A DNA stretch of 64,000 nt from Kitasatospora phosalacinea (GCF_030268885.1 NZ_BSSA01000037.1:1-64000), one strand, 5' to 3'. Counted from the first letter of the stretch, positions 8,708-16,930 are shown. Numbers and translations: made by a program. Notes: generated by a model from the sequence alone, not told the origin.

Positions 8708-9822
8708 CGGTCGCCCAGGGCGGCCCGTCGGTCGAGCCGCACGGTCCGGACGGCGACGCCGCCCTCGCCCGGGTGGCGTACCGGATCGCCCCGGTGCTCG
8801 GACCGAGCTCGCCGCTCGGCGGGCCCGACGGTCGGCACTGGGCCGAGGCGGGGGCGGCCGAACGGGCCTGGCTGAGCGGACTGCCCCGGCTCGGCGGACA
8901 CCTCGAACTCCGCTGCACCGGCGGGGAGTCGGGGCGCATCCGGGCCGCCCTGCTGGCCCGGGGCGTGGCCGCTGCTCCCGAGCGGGCGGTCGACGCCGCC
9001 CGGGCGCTGGTCGGTGACGCGCTCCCGCCGCACGTGGTGGCGGCACCGGCCGACGTGGCGGAGGAGCTGTACCCGATCGGAACGGCACCCGCCGTGCTCG
9101 ACCTGTACGAGGTCCGCAAGCAGCTCCGGCAGTACCGGTTGGCCGCGCCCGGTGCACCGCGCCTGATGGCGACCGTCGCGGTACCGCTGGGGCCGGGCGG
9201 CAGCTGGGAGGCGGTCTGGGCCGAACTGGCCCGGCAACCGGTGCCGACCTGCCTCGCGGTGAGCCTGGAGCCGTTCGCGCTGCCGACCGGGGCGAGCCGG
9301 TTGCTCGGCCGGTTCGCGGACACGTACGGCCAGTTGGCGTGCGCCTCGGTCGGCAGCCCGGTCTGGGGGCAGGCCCGCCGGGGTGATCCGGCGGCCGAGG
9401 CCGGGCAGCGTTTCTTCGAGGACGCACTGCACCGCTACCAGGGCCGGGTCTTCCGGCTCCGGATGCTGCTGGCCGCCGCCGGGCCGATCCCGCCGATCCT
9501 GCCCGAACTGCTCGCCGGCCTGGTCGGCGGCGAGGCCGTCCGGCTCCGTACGGACGCCCAACGCGCCCGGGCCTGGCACGACTTCAGTACCCTCGGCCTC
9601 GACCCGCTCCCGGACAGCCACCGTCCGACCGGTGCCCCGGACACCGAATGGACCGAACTGGAGCAGGAGTTGGTCGGCCTGGTGGACCTGGACGAGGCCA
9701 CCGCCGCACTCCGCCTCCCCTACGAGTTCCCCGGCCGGACCGGCCGCCTGTTCGCCAGGCTGCCGGAGACCCCGACCCCGTCGACGCCCCCCGCCCCCGG
9801 GGACCTTCCGACCCTGCACTGA
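8704..9822 (+). CDS. Conserved-looking protein of unknown function in caspase operon
   Basis: 372 residues, no family recognised. It looks soluble, Ala/Leu/Arg-rich, without signal or TM segments. Segments such as LYPIGTAPAVLDLYEVRKQL, WAELARQPVPTCLAVSLEPF and AGQRFFEDALHRYQGRVFRL suggest a folded alpha/beta protein with a helical second half (about residues 240-320), loosely recalling N-terminal regions of VirB4-like ATPases, but no Walker motifs are present. GTG 8704 overlaps the stop of the membrane protein (GTGA), indicating translational coupling. Nine bases separate its stop from the EACC1 start. It could be the sensor or the cleavage target of the caspase; that is inference from position only. 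Confidence 0.65.
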   Translation: MTVAQGGPSVEPHGPDGDAALARVAYRIAPVLGPSSPLGGPDGRHWAEAGAAERAWLSGLPRLGGHLELRCTGGESGRIRAALLARGVAAAPERAVDAARALVGDALPPHVVAAPADVAEELYPIGTAPAVLDLYEVRKQLRQYRLAAPGAPRLMATVAVPLGPGGSWEAVWAELARQPVPTCLAVSLEPFALPTGASRLLGRFADTYGQLACASVGSPVWGQARRGDPAAEAGQRFFEDALHRYQGRVFRLRMLLAAAGPIPPILPELLAGLVGGEAVRLRTDAQRARAWHDFSTLGLDPLPDSHRPTGAPDTEWTELEQELVGLVDLDEATAALRLPYEFPGRTGRLFARLPETPTPSTPPAPGDLPTLH

Positions 9823-9831
9823 AAGGCCGAC

Positions 9832-10188
9832 ATGACCGGTTACACCATTGCCTTCCACGGCGAGGACGACGAGGTCCGCGAAGCCGCCGAGGCACTCCAG
9901 CAGCACCTCAACCGCGACGCCGAACTGCGCGGCCTCACCAGCAACCGGATCCGCCCGCCCCGCCCCGACGAGCAGGGCGGCATGGCGGACGCGGTCCAGT
10001 ACGCCGCCGAGTTGGGTCCGCTGGTGATCAGCCCGCTCTGCGTCTGGCTGGAGGCCCGCCTGCGCAAGAACACCGTCTCGCTGGAACTGCGCCGCCCCGA
10101 CGGCACCGAACTCCGGATCTCCACCGACTCGGTCCGGGACAGCTCCGAACTCCTCGACCAGGTCGAGGAGTTCCTCTCCTCCGAATGA
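9832..10188 (+). CDS. EACC1-like effector-associated adaptor protein
   Basis: 118 residues. The pattern of an N-terminal strand (YTIAFHG), two helices (EVREAAEALQQHLNRDAELR), a GGMADAVQYAAELGPLVISP segment and the closing KNTVSLELRRPDGTELRIS matches effector-associated constant component 1 as I recall it from NTP-regulated conflict systems of multicellular bacteria. EACC1 domains are encoded next to caspase- or trypsin-like peptidase effectors and are thought to couple a sensor to the effector. Here it overlaps the caspase-like gene by ATGA, exactly that context. Domain assignment is from recall of the family pattern and should be confirmed with a profile search. Confidence 0.75.
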   Translation: MTGYTIAFHGEDDEVREAAEALQQHLNRDAELRGLTSNRIRPPRPDEQGGMADAVQYAAELGPLVISPLCVWLEARLRKNTVSLELRRPDGTELRISTDSVRDSSELLDQVEEFLSSE

Positions 10189-11312
10189 GCCACCGCTTGA
10201 TCCGTCCCGATCCGGACGGCTCCTGGGCCGTCCTGATCGCGGTCGGCCGCTACGCCGACCTGCCCGACATGCCCGAGGCGGTCGCCTCGATGGAGCTGCT
10301 CGCCGACCAACTCTCCGGCCCGGACGGTGGTTTCGACCCCTCCCAGGTGCTCCGGGTGGTCGACCCGGAGAGCGCCCGCGAGGTGGTCGACCGGGTCGCC
10401 GCCGCCGCTGCCCGGGCCACCGACACGTTCCTGGTCCACTACGCCGGCCACGGCGTCACCAGCACGGCGGGCCACCTCCACCTCGCCCTCCCCGGCACCC
10501 TGGACGAACGCGACCACGTCCCCCGCACCGCGCTCCCCGTGGGCACCCTGCTCGCCGCCGTCGGTCAGCGGGCCGCCCACCGGATCGCCGTCCTCGACTG
10601 CTGCTACGCCGCTCTCGCCCTGGACGAACCGGCCGCCGCCGACCTCCACCTGCTCACCGCCGTGGACCGGGCCCGCAGAGCCCTGACCAACAAGGACACC
10701 GGCCTCACCCGCTTCGGCGAGGAACTCCTCCGCCTCTGCCGCGAGGGCGTCCCCGACGGGCCCGCCTTCCTCCCCCTCGACCTGGTCCACCACCACCTGG
10801 CCGTCACCCTGGCACAGATCCCCGCCGACGCACCCCGCCACTACCAGGCCCCCGTACCGCAGCAACGCACCGTCGACGCCAGCGGGCACCTCGCGCTGTT
10901 CCGCAACCCCGCCCACGGCACGTCGTGCACCGAGCCGGGGCTCCGGGCCCGGGCCGCCTTCGCCTACCGCCAGTTCGCCATCCGCAACCGGCGCCAACCC
11001 TGGCACCGCCCCCAGGCCGTGGCGCTGCTGGCCGACGTCTCCGCCGACGCCGCCCGCTCCCTCGGCCCGGACCACCCGCTCGCCCTGCAACTCGCCAACG
11101 CCCACGGCCACGCCGTCGGCCTCCTGCACGGCGCGGCGGCCGCGCTCGCCCTGCTGGAGCCCGTCGCGGCCCGGGCCGCTGCCCGACTTCCCCCCGGATC
11201 AAAGGAGTTGGCCACCATCAACGCCACCCTGCGGAGCTGGTCGGACCAGCCTCCGATGTCGGACCAGCCTCCGATGTCGGACCAGCCTCCGATGTCGGAC
11301 CGCCCCCGGTGA
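10185..11312 (+). CDS. Caspase-like cysteine protease (C14 family)
   Basis: 375 residues. The caspase fold opens with SWAVLIAVGRYADLPDMP (13-30). The catalytic His is H89 in VHYAGHG and the nucleophile is Cys140 in IAVLDCCYA, both in the canonical spacing for prokaryotic caspase homologues. Residues about 200-350 form a helical tail, and the extreme C-terminus is a run of SDQPPM repeats coded by an 18-bp tandem repeat. The ATG lies inside the EACC1 stop (ATGA), so the two products are made together. It should cleave proteins after activation, and by analogy with EACC1-caspase operons may trigger abortive infection or programmed cell death; the trigger is unknown. Confidence 0.85.
   Translation: MSHRLIRPDPDGSWAVLIAVGRYADLPDMPEAVASMELLADQLSGPDGGFDPSQVLRVVDPESAREVVDRVAAAAARATDTFLVHYAGHGVTSTAGHLHLALPGTLDERDHVPRTALPVGTLLAAVGQRAAHRIAVLDCCYAALALDEPAAADLHLLTAVDRARRALTNKDTGLTRFGEELLRLCREGVPDGPAFLPLDLVHHHLAVTLAQIPADAPRHYQAPVPQQRTVDASGHLALFRNPAHGTSCTEPGLRARAAFAYRQFAIRNRRQPWHRPQAVALLADVSADAARSLGPDHPLALQLANAHGHAVGLLHGAAAALALLEPVAARAAARLPPGSKELATINATLRSWSDQPPMSDQPPMSDQPPMSDRPR
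11243..11300 (+). repeat. 18-bp tandem repeat at caspase 3' end
   Basis: The unit TCGGACCAGCCTCCGATG is repeated three times, with a partial fourth copy that drifts into TCGGACCGCCCC. It is in frame and encodes SDQPPM units. Tandem in-frame repeats of this kind change copy number by slippage, so the length of the protease tail may differ between isolates. Confidence 0.85.
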
Positions 11313-11448
11313 CGGTGACGCCGTGCCCCACCGGGGCCCGCAGCACCGCCGAGCGCCCGGCCGCCGGGCCGGAGCCTGGCGGGGCCCCGTCACGTTCTGC
11401 GACAGGTCCCCGCCGGGCCCACCTCCTGATCGCGGTCGAGCACGCTCC

Positions 11449-11869
11449 CTAGCAGCGGTACTCCACCGTCCAGGAGTGTGCCCCCAGGCCGGCACCTCCG
11501 GTTCACCGTGGCGGTTCACCCGCACCTCGACCCCGTCGAGGAGGGCGAGGCGGTGGATGTCGGCGCCGGCCTCGGAGGGCACCCGCGCGACCAGTTCGAC
11601 CTCCCGCAGCCGCAGCAACGGCCCGCCCGTCGCGTCGATCAGCACCGCGACCAGCCGCGGCCCCGGCGCGTAGAACGCGGTCAGCCCGGCTCCCGGTAGT
11701 ACTCCCGGACGTCCCCCGTCCGCCACGTCAGCTCGGGTCGGACGCCCGCGTCCTCCAGCGCCTCCCGGACCTGCGCCGGGTCCATTCCGAAGCGCAGCGG
11801 CCCCACCCCCGCCAGCGGGTCGAGCACCCATCGCTCGCGTTCCCCCGGCGCCCTGTCCCACCAACCCAC
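11449..11869 (-). pseudogene. Frameshifted gene with VGPLRFGM-type domain
   Basis: A GTG at 11869, with AGGGGG upstream, opens a frame reading VLDPLAGVGPLRFGMDPAQV and ending REYYREPG at a stop near 11681. The sense clearly continues one frame over (LTAFYAPGPRLVAVLIDATG up to VRVNRHGEPEVPA) and then, after a second one-base loss near 11478, in the third frame as LGAHSWTVEYRC and a TAG at 11449-11451. Each shift is repaired by adding one base before a CTG. The intact product would be about 140 residues and resembles a family of small streptomycete proteins of unknown function. Either the gene is decaying or the assembly has two one-base errors. Confidence 0.6.
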
Positions 11870-12077
11870 ACCAACCCCCTGTGAACGACCCCGCCACGTC
11901 CGGCGCGACCCCGACGACGACCTCGCCGGTCACCCTGGACGCGGCCTCCGACAGCACCGTAGCCACCGGACTCCCCGCAGGCACCAGGCCGACCGCCATC
12001 CAGTCGGCGGCCACCTCCGAAAGGCTCCGTGCTTCCGGGGGCGCACCACCCGCCGTCCGGTCGCCGACGCCGAGGTT

Positions 12078-12962
12078 TCAGGCGGCGGTGATCGGGCGGA
12101 CGGTGGTGTGCGGGGCGGTGCGGGCGGCGGTGTGGGTGGTGACGAGGTGGCGCAGGGCGCGGTCGGTGGCGGGGTCGGCGGGGGTGAGGGTGAAGAGGTG
12201 GTGGGGGCCGGTGGTGAGGATGTCGTAGTGGAGGCGGAGCTCGCCCGCCTCGGGGTGCTGGACGCGCTTGGTGCCGGTGGAGCGTTCCAGCACGGTGTGG
12301 TCGTTCCACCAGAGGGCGAACTCGCGTCTGTGGGACCGGAGTTCGGCGAGCAGGGCGGCCAGCCGGGGGTCGTCGGGGTGGCGGGCGGCGGCGGTGCGGA
12401 GGTGGCCGACGGTTTCGCGGGCGACGCGGGGCCAGTCGAGCTGGGCGGTGCGGGTCGCCGGGTCGCGGAAGAGCATGCGGGCGGTGTTGGCGGCGGACCC
12501 GCTGCCGAACCCCGGCCCGAACAGGGCACGGGCGGCCGGGTTGTGGGCCAGCACGTCGAGCCGGTGGTCGGTCAGGTAGGCGGGGAACAGCGGTATGCCG
12601 TCCAGGAGTTGGCGCAGCGACGCGCGGACGTCGGCGGGCTGCCGGGAGCCGTCCGCGGGGAGGACGGGGGTCTCCCCGCGGGCGAGCAGGTGCAGGTGCC
12701 GGTGCTCGTCGGGGGTGAGGTGCAGGGCCTCGGCGATGGCGTCCAGGACGGCGGTGCCCGGGGTGCCGACCCGTCCCTGCTCCAGGCGTACGTACCACTC
12801 GACGCTCACGGCGGCGAGCTGGGCGACCTCCTGGCGGCGCAGCCCCGGGGTGCGGCGGCGCGGCCCGCGCGGCAGCCCGGCCTCCTCGGGCTGCAGCCGG
12901 GCGCGCTTGGTCCGGAGGAAGGCGGCCAGCTCGGCCTGGCGGGGCGGTACGTGCGCGGTCAT
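12078..12962 (-). CDS. XRE-family HTH regulator with MmyB-like ligand domain
   Basis: 294 residues. The N-terminal HTH (about 10-75) has GLRRQEVAQLAAVSVEWYVR and the LEQGR that follows the recognition helix in this subfamily. The C-terminal 180 residues match the MmyB-like domain (HRLDVLAHNPAARALFGPGF, then ARETVGHLRTAAARHPDDPR, FALWWNDHTVLERSTGTKRV, HPEAGELRLHYDILT). Such regulators often sit next to the SDR or oxidoreductase gene they control; an SDR is encoded at 13853 but not adjacent. ATG 12962 has GGGAG just upstream; an in-frame ATG four codons earlier lacks a ribosome binding site. Confidence 0.85.
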   Translation of the reverse strand: MTAHVPPRQAELAAFLRTKRARLQPEEAGLPRGPRRRTPGLRRQEVAQLAAVSVEWYVRLEQGRVGTPGTAVLDAIAEALHLTPDEHRHLHLLARGETPVLPADGSRQPADVRASLRQLLDGIPLFPAYLTDHRLDVLAHNPAARALFGPGFGSGSAANTARMLFRDPATRTAQLDWPRVARETVGHLRTAAARHPDDPRLAALLAELRSHRREFALWWNDHTVLERSTGTKRVQHPEAGELRLHYDILTTGPHHLFTLTPADPATDRALRHLVTTHTAARTAPHTTVRPITAA

Positions 12963-13144
12963 GCTCCCGATCATCGGTGCGGGTCGGGTCGGCCGTCCAG
13001 CGCCGAGACTGGTACGCCGAGTGCCAGCATCCGGAAGGTCTCCCCGGGGCGCGGGCGGCGGACGAGGGTGGGTCTCGCTCGCCAGAGCAGCCAGAGCACG
13101 CCAGAAGCACGTCTGATCCGACGACCGGCTGGGAGACCCGCGCC

Positions 13145-13834
13145 ATGTCACGTTCCGCCCGCACCACCGCCGCTTCCCCTTCCTCCCGTCCTGCCCCCGT
13201 TCCTTCCCCCACCGCTCCGCGGTCGCGTCCGTTCCGCGCCGCAGCTGTCCTGCTGTCCGCCGCAACTGCCCTGACCCTGCTGGGAGTCGGTGATTCGAGC
13301 GCTCGAGTGCGCGGTGAGGTGCGGGACTTCGGGCGGGTGTCGGTCCGGGCCGGTATCCCGAACGGGGTGGAGCAGTTCACCGTGACCAGCCCCGATCTGG
13401 CCAACGGCCGCTTCTCGCCCGCGAACTGGGCGAACTCGTTCGGCTGCGACGGTGGCAACCAGCCGTTGCGGCTGGAGTGGCACGGCGCCCCGGCCGGGGC
13501 GAAGAGCTTCGCCGTCACCATGTTCGACCCGGACGCGCCGACCGGCTCCGGCTTCTGGCACTGGCTGGTGTGGGACGTGCCCGCCACCGCCACCGGCCTG
13601 CCGCAGGACCCGTCGGCCGGCGCGGTGGTCGGCGCCAACGCCGCGGGCACGCAGGGCTACTTGGGCCCGTGCCCGCCGGTCGGCGACCGCACCCACCGCT
13701 ACCGGATCACCGTCTACGCCCTGGACACGCCGAGCCTGGCGCTGCCCGCCGCCACGCCGCCGGCCGTCACCGCGTTCACGATGGGCGGCCACGTCATCGG
13801 CTACGCGCAGACCACGGCGCTAGCTGCCCGGTGA
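13145..13834 (+). CDS. YbhB/YbcL-type PEBP protein, secreted
   Basis: 229 residues. A long N-terminus (rich in Ser/Pro/Arg, residues 1-30) leads into a hydrophobic signal segment (AAAVLLSAATALTLLGVGDS). The PEBP domain follows, with FAVTMFDPDAPTGSGFWHWL and GTQGYLGPCPPVGDRTHRYR, the two conserved parts of the anion-binding pocket (DPDAP and GPCPP). Bacterial members are often called Raf-kinase-inhibitor-like proteins, but their role is unclear; some inhibit proteases. The product is probably exported. It is divergent from the HTH regulator 182 bases upstream and convergent with the SDR gene downstream, separated by 18 bases. Confidence 0.85.
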   Translation: MSRSARTTAASPSSRPAPVPSPTAPRSRPFRAAAVLLSAATALTLLGVGDSSARVRGEVRDFGRVSVRAGIPNGVEQFTVTSPDLANGRFSPANWANSFGCDGGNQPLRLEWHGAPAGAKSFAVTMFDPDAPTGSGFWHWLVWDVPATATGLPQDPSAGAVVGANAAGTQGYLGPCPPVGDRTHRYRITVYALDTPSLALPAATPPAVTAFTMGGHVIGYAQTTALAAR

Positions 13835-13852
13835 ACTCGCCCCGGACGGTGG

Positions 13853-14572
13853 TCAGTTGAGGGTGGTGAGGCGCAGGCCGCCGTCGGACTCCAGGACGGT
13901 GCCGGTGAGGTTGCGGTTGGTCGCGGCGAGCACGACCGCCTCGGCGACGTCCTCCGCGGAGGCGATCCGGCGGGTCGGCAACTGGGCGGCGGCCTGGGCG
14001 AAGTAGGCCTCCCGGGCGTCCTGCGGCAGGCCGTTCCACCACGGGGTGTCGACCAGCCCGGGGGAGACGGCGTTGATCCGGCGCGGGGCCAACTCCACGG
14101 CCAGCGGCCGGATCATCGCCTCCAGGGCCCCGTTCACCGCGGCCAGCCCGGCGGTGCCCGGCATGCCGGTGCGTGCCGAGATCGCGGTGACCAGGGTGAC
14201 CGATCCGTCCTCGGACAGGTGCGGCAGGGCGGCCTGCACCGTGGTCAACTGCCCCCAGAACTTGGCCTCGAAGGCGCCGCGCAGGGCACCGAGGTCGAGT
14301 TCGGCGAACGGCCCCGCGCCCTCGGCGCCGCTCAGGGCGACCACCAGCCAGTCCAGGGTGCCGACGGTGTCCAGGACTTCGGTGATCTGCTCGCGGTCGC
14401 CGCCGTCCGCCCGGTGCCCGATCAGCTCCGGGTCGCTCACCGCGAGCGCCTCCAGGCGCTCCTTGCTGCGGCCCGCCACGTGCACCACGGCACCCTGGGC
14501 GCGCAGTTGGCGGGCGGTGGCCAGTCCGATGCCGGAAGTGCCGCCGACGACCAGTGCAGTGCGCTCGCTCAT
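13853..14572 (-). CDS. SDR-fold oxidoreductase-like protein without the YxxxK motif
   Basis: 239 residues of the short-chain dehydrogenase/reductase fold. The cofactor-binding glycine motif GGTSGIG (residues 10-16) is intact, as is the conserved NAVSPGLVDTPWW after the active site. Where classical SDRs have Tyr-x-x-x-Lys, this protein reads GTAGLAAVNGALEAM, so both catalytic residues appear to be missing. It may bind NAD(P)H without classical catalysis or use another mechanism. ATG 14572 is preferred over an earlier in-frame start because GGGGAGAGAGC lies just before it. It is divergent from a TetR gene that probably represses it. Confidence 0.8.
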   Translation of the reverse strand: MSERTALVVGGTSGIGLATARQLRAQGAVVHVAGRSKERLEALAVSDPELIGHRADGGDREQITEVLDTVGTLDWLVVALSGAEGAGPFAELDLGALRGAFEAKFWGQLTTVQAALPHLSEDGSVTLVTAISARTGMPGTAGLAAVNGALEAMIRPLAVELAPRRINAVSPGLVDTPWWNGLPQDAREAYFAQAAAQLPTRRIASAEDVAEAVVLAATNRNLTGTVLESDGGLRLTTLN

Positions 14573-14635
14573 GTGTGCTCTCTCCCCAAGCAATCCATCG
14601 GTGGGTGTTCGTCGATCCGGCGAGCCACGGGCTCG

Positions 14636-14668
14636 TAATTTCGAACCGCGACGTCTCGTCTCGAATTA
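14636..14668. promoter_or_regulatory. Candidate TetR operator between SDR and TetR genes
   Basis: An inverted repeat, TAATTTCGA at 14636-14644 and TCGAATTA at 14661-14668, lies in the divergent intergenic region and is markedly AT-richer than its surroundings. It overlaps the expected promoter of the SDR gene and lies just before the TetR start at 14676, the usual position for an autoregulatory TetR operator. Confidence 0.5.
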
Positions 14669-14675
14669 AGGTAGC

Positions 14676-15302
14676 GTGGTCGCCGTGATCGAGCAAGCGA
14701 ACCGAGGACCGGCCGAGCCGGCCGACGAGACGTCAACTCCCGTCCGAACCGGGCGCCGACGCAGCGAGGAGAGCCGCCGCGCGATCCTCACCGCCGCGTA
14801 CGAGCTGCTCGACGAGGCCGGGTACGCCCGCCTCACCGTCGAGGGCATCGCCGCCCGGGCCGGCACCGGCAAGCAGACCCTCTACCGCTGGTGGCCCGGC
14901 AAGGCCGACGTCCTGCTCGAGGCCCTCACCGCGCACGCCCGCCAGCACATCCCGCTGCCCGACACCGGCGACCACGCCGCCGACCTGCACGCCTTCCTCG
15001 CCGCCACCTTCGCCGCCGCCACCCCGCCCACCGGCGACGCCCTGCGCGCCCTGATGGCCGAGGCCCAGATCGACCCCGCCTTCGGCGAACGCTTCCGCGA
15101 CACCCTGCTGAACCCCCGCCGCGAAGCGCTCGGCACCCTGCTCGCCCGCGCCCACGCCGCCGACGCCCTCGCCCCCCAGCTCACCCCCGCCACCGCCGTC
15201 GACCTCGCCTTCGGCCTCCTGTGGTACCGGCTGCTCGCCACCCGCGAACCCCTCGACGACCGGCTCGCCGCACTCCTCACCCGCACCCTGCTGCGGGCCT
15301 GA
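14676..15302 (+). CDS. TetR-family regulator
   Basis: 208 residues. The HTH lies at about 30-75 (RRAILTAAYELLDEAGYARL, then VEGIAARAGTGKQTLYRWWP), followed by an all-helical ligand domain of the TetR_C_11-like type. It is encoded divergently from the SDR at 14572 with an inverted repeat between them, so it probably represses the SDR and itself. GTG 14676 has AAGG upstream; a second GTG at 14685 is possible and would shorten it by three residues. No ligand can be predicted. Confidence 0.85.
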   Translation: MVAVIEQANRGPAEPADETSTPVRTGRRRSEESRRAILTAAYELLDEAGYARLTVEGIAARAGTGKQTLYRWWPGKADVLLEALTAHARQHIPLPDTGDHAADLHAFLAATFAAATPPTGDALRALMAEAQIDPAFGERFRDTLLNPRREALGTLLARAHAADALAPQLTPATAVDLAFGLLWYRLLATREPLDDRLAALLTRTLLRA

Positions 15303-15350
15303 GCCGCCGGGCGGGCCGCCGCCCGCCGCTCCGCGGGTCGGCCTGCTGGG

Positions 15351-15566
15351 CGTGGGGCGTCGGGGCGGGGTGCCGGGGCGGGGCGTCGGGGCGGGGTGCC
15401 GGGGCAGGGGGTCGAGCCGGGGCGCCGAGGCGGGGCGTCGAGGCAGGGCGTCGGGGCGGGGCGTCGGGGCGGGGCGTCGGGGCGGGGCGTCGGGGCGGGG
15501 CGTCGGGGCGGGGCGTCGAGGCAGGGCGTCGAGGCAGGGCGTCGAGGCAGGGCGTCGGGGCGGGAA
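15351..15566. repeat. G-rich 15-bp minisatellite
   Basis: About 14 imperfect copies of a 15-bp unit (GGGGCGGGGCGTCGG and the variant AGGCAGGGCGTCG) fill most of the 332-base gap between the TetR gene and the MFS gene. Long frames across it are only Arg/Gly/Pro repeats. The dense GGGG runs on the plus strand could form G-quadruplexes. Confidence 0.85.
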
Positions 15567-15634
15567 TGTTGCCGGGGGATGTCCACCCGTACCCCGCCCG
15601 CACGGGCGTCGAACGGCTGAACGAGCATGGCGGG

Positions 15635-16930
15635 GTGCCCACCGAAACACCCTCCCGCCCGTCCCCGCCGCCCCGACCCGTCCCGACCGGGCTGCGCCGC
15701 CTCACCCGCGGCGCCTTCGCCGACCTCACCCCGCTACGGCAGAGCCCCGACTACCGGCGGCTCTGGTTCGGGCAGACCGTCTCCTCGATCGGCCAGCAGA
15801 TGACCGCCCTCGCGGTCGGCATCCAGGTCTTCGCCCTCACCGGCTCCACCTTCCTCACCGGCGTGGTCGGCATCTGCTCGCTGGTGCCGCTGGTCGTCTT
15901 CGGCCTCTACGGCGGCGCCATCGCCGACCGCGTCGACCGCCGCCGCCTCGGCCTGATCGGCTCCGGCGGCCTCGCCGCCGTCTCCGCCCTGCTCGCCGCC
16001 CAGGCCCTGCTCCACCTCGGCTCCGTCGCCCTGCTCTACGTCGCCGTCGCCCTCCAGGGCGGCTTCTTCGCGGTCAGCTCGCCCGCCCGCTCCTCGATGA
16101 TCCCGCGCCTCGTCCCGCGCGAGCAGCTGCCCGCCGCCAACGCCCTCAACACCATCGGCATGAACCTCGGCCAGACCGTCGGCCCGCTCCTCGGCGGCGT
16201 CGCCGTCGCCGCGTACGGCGCGCAGAGCGCCTACCTGATCGACACCGCCGCCTTCGCCGCCACCCTCTACGCGATGTGGCGCCTGCCCGCGATGCGCCCG
16301 CAGACCACCACCGGCAAGCGCGCCACCGTCCTCGACGGCCTGCGCTTCCTGCGCAGCCAGCCCAACCTGCGGACCTCCTTCGCCGCCGACCTCGCCGCCA
16401 TGATCTTCGGCCTCCCGCGCGCCCTCTTCCCCGCGATCGTCCTCCCCTTCTACGGCGGCGACGCCGGCACCGTCGGCCTGCTCGCCGCCGCCCCCGCCGT
16501 CGGGGCCCTCGCCGGCGGCCTCTTCTCCGGCTGGATCGGCCGCATCCACCGCCACGGCGTCGCCGTCCTCGCCTCCGTCGCCGCCTGGGGCCTCGCCATC
16601 GCCGCCTTCGGCATCGTCCACAACCTGCCGCTCGGCCTGCTCCTGCTCGCCGCGGCGGGCTGCGCCGACACCGTCTCGATGATCTTCCGCAACACGATGA
16701 TGCAGGTCGCCGCCCCCGACGAGATGCGCGGACGCCTCCAGGGCGTCTTCATCGTCGTCGTCGCCGGCGGCCCCCGCCTCGGCGACTTCGAGTCCGGCAC
16801 CGTCGCCGCCCTCACCAGCCCCACCGTCTCCATCCTCACCGGCGGCCTCGCCTGCGTCGCCGCCGTCCTCTACCTCGCCGCCCGCCGCCCCGCCTTCCTC
16901 CGCTACGACGCCCGCCACCCCACCGCCTGA
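15635..16930 (+). CDS. MFS transporter, EntS-like
   Basis: 431 residues with about 12 TM segments. It opens with SPDYRRLWFGQTVSSIGQQM, has the motif GGAIADRVDRRRLGLIGSGG after TM2 and RSSMIPRLVPREQLPAANAL with NTIGMNLGQTVGPLLGG after TM4, all typical of the EntS/DHA3 exporter branch (siderophore or macrolide export). The substrate is unknown and no siderophore genes are nearby. The start is uncertain: GTG 15635 is the last start before the Pro-rich N-terminus and has only a weak GGCGGG upstream. It follows the G-rich minisatellite. Confidence 0.85.
   Translation: MPTETPSRPSPPPRPVPTGLRRLTRGAFADLTPLRQSPDYRRLWFGQTVSSIGQQMTALAVGIQVFALTGSTFLTGVVGICSLVPLVVFGLYGGAIADRVDRRRLGLIGSGGLAAVSALLAAQALLHLGSVALLYVAVALQGGFFAVSSPARSSMIPRLVPREQLPAANALNTIGMNLGQTVGPLLGGVAVAAYGAQSAYLIDTAAFAATLYAMWRLPAMRPQTTTGKRATVLDGLRFLRSQPNLRTSFAADLAAMIFGLPRALFPAIVLPFYGGDAGTVGLLAAAPAVGALAGGLFSGWIGRIHRHGVAVLASVAAWGLAIAAFGIVHNLPLGLLLLAAAGCADTVSMIFRNTMMQVAAPDEMRGRLQGVFIVVVAGGPRLGDFESGTVAALTSPTVSILTGGLACVAAVLYLAARRPAFLRYDARHPTA

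Noticed and set aside
12108..13274. Plus-strand frame of 388 codons antisense to the HTH regulator
   Set aside because: Gly/Val-rich composition typical of an antisense frame; the minus strand has a clear HTH/MmyB protein.
15351..15566. Repeat array as a CRISPR
   Set aside because: The units are contiguous and there are no unique spacers; it is a minisatellite.
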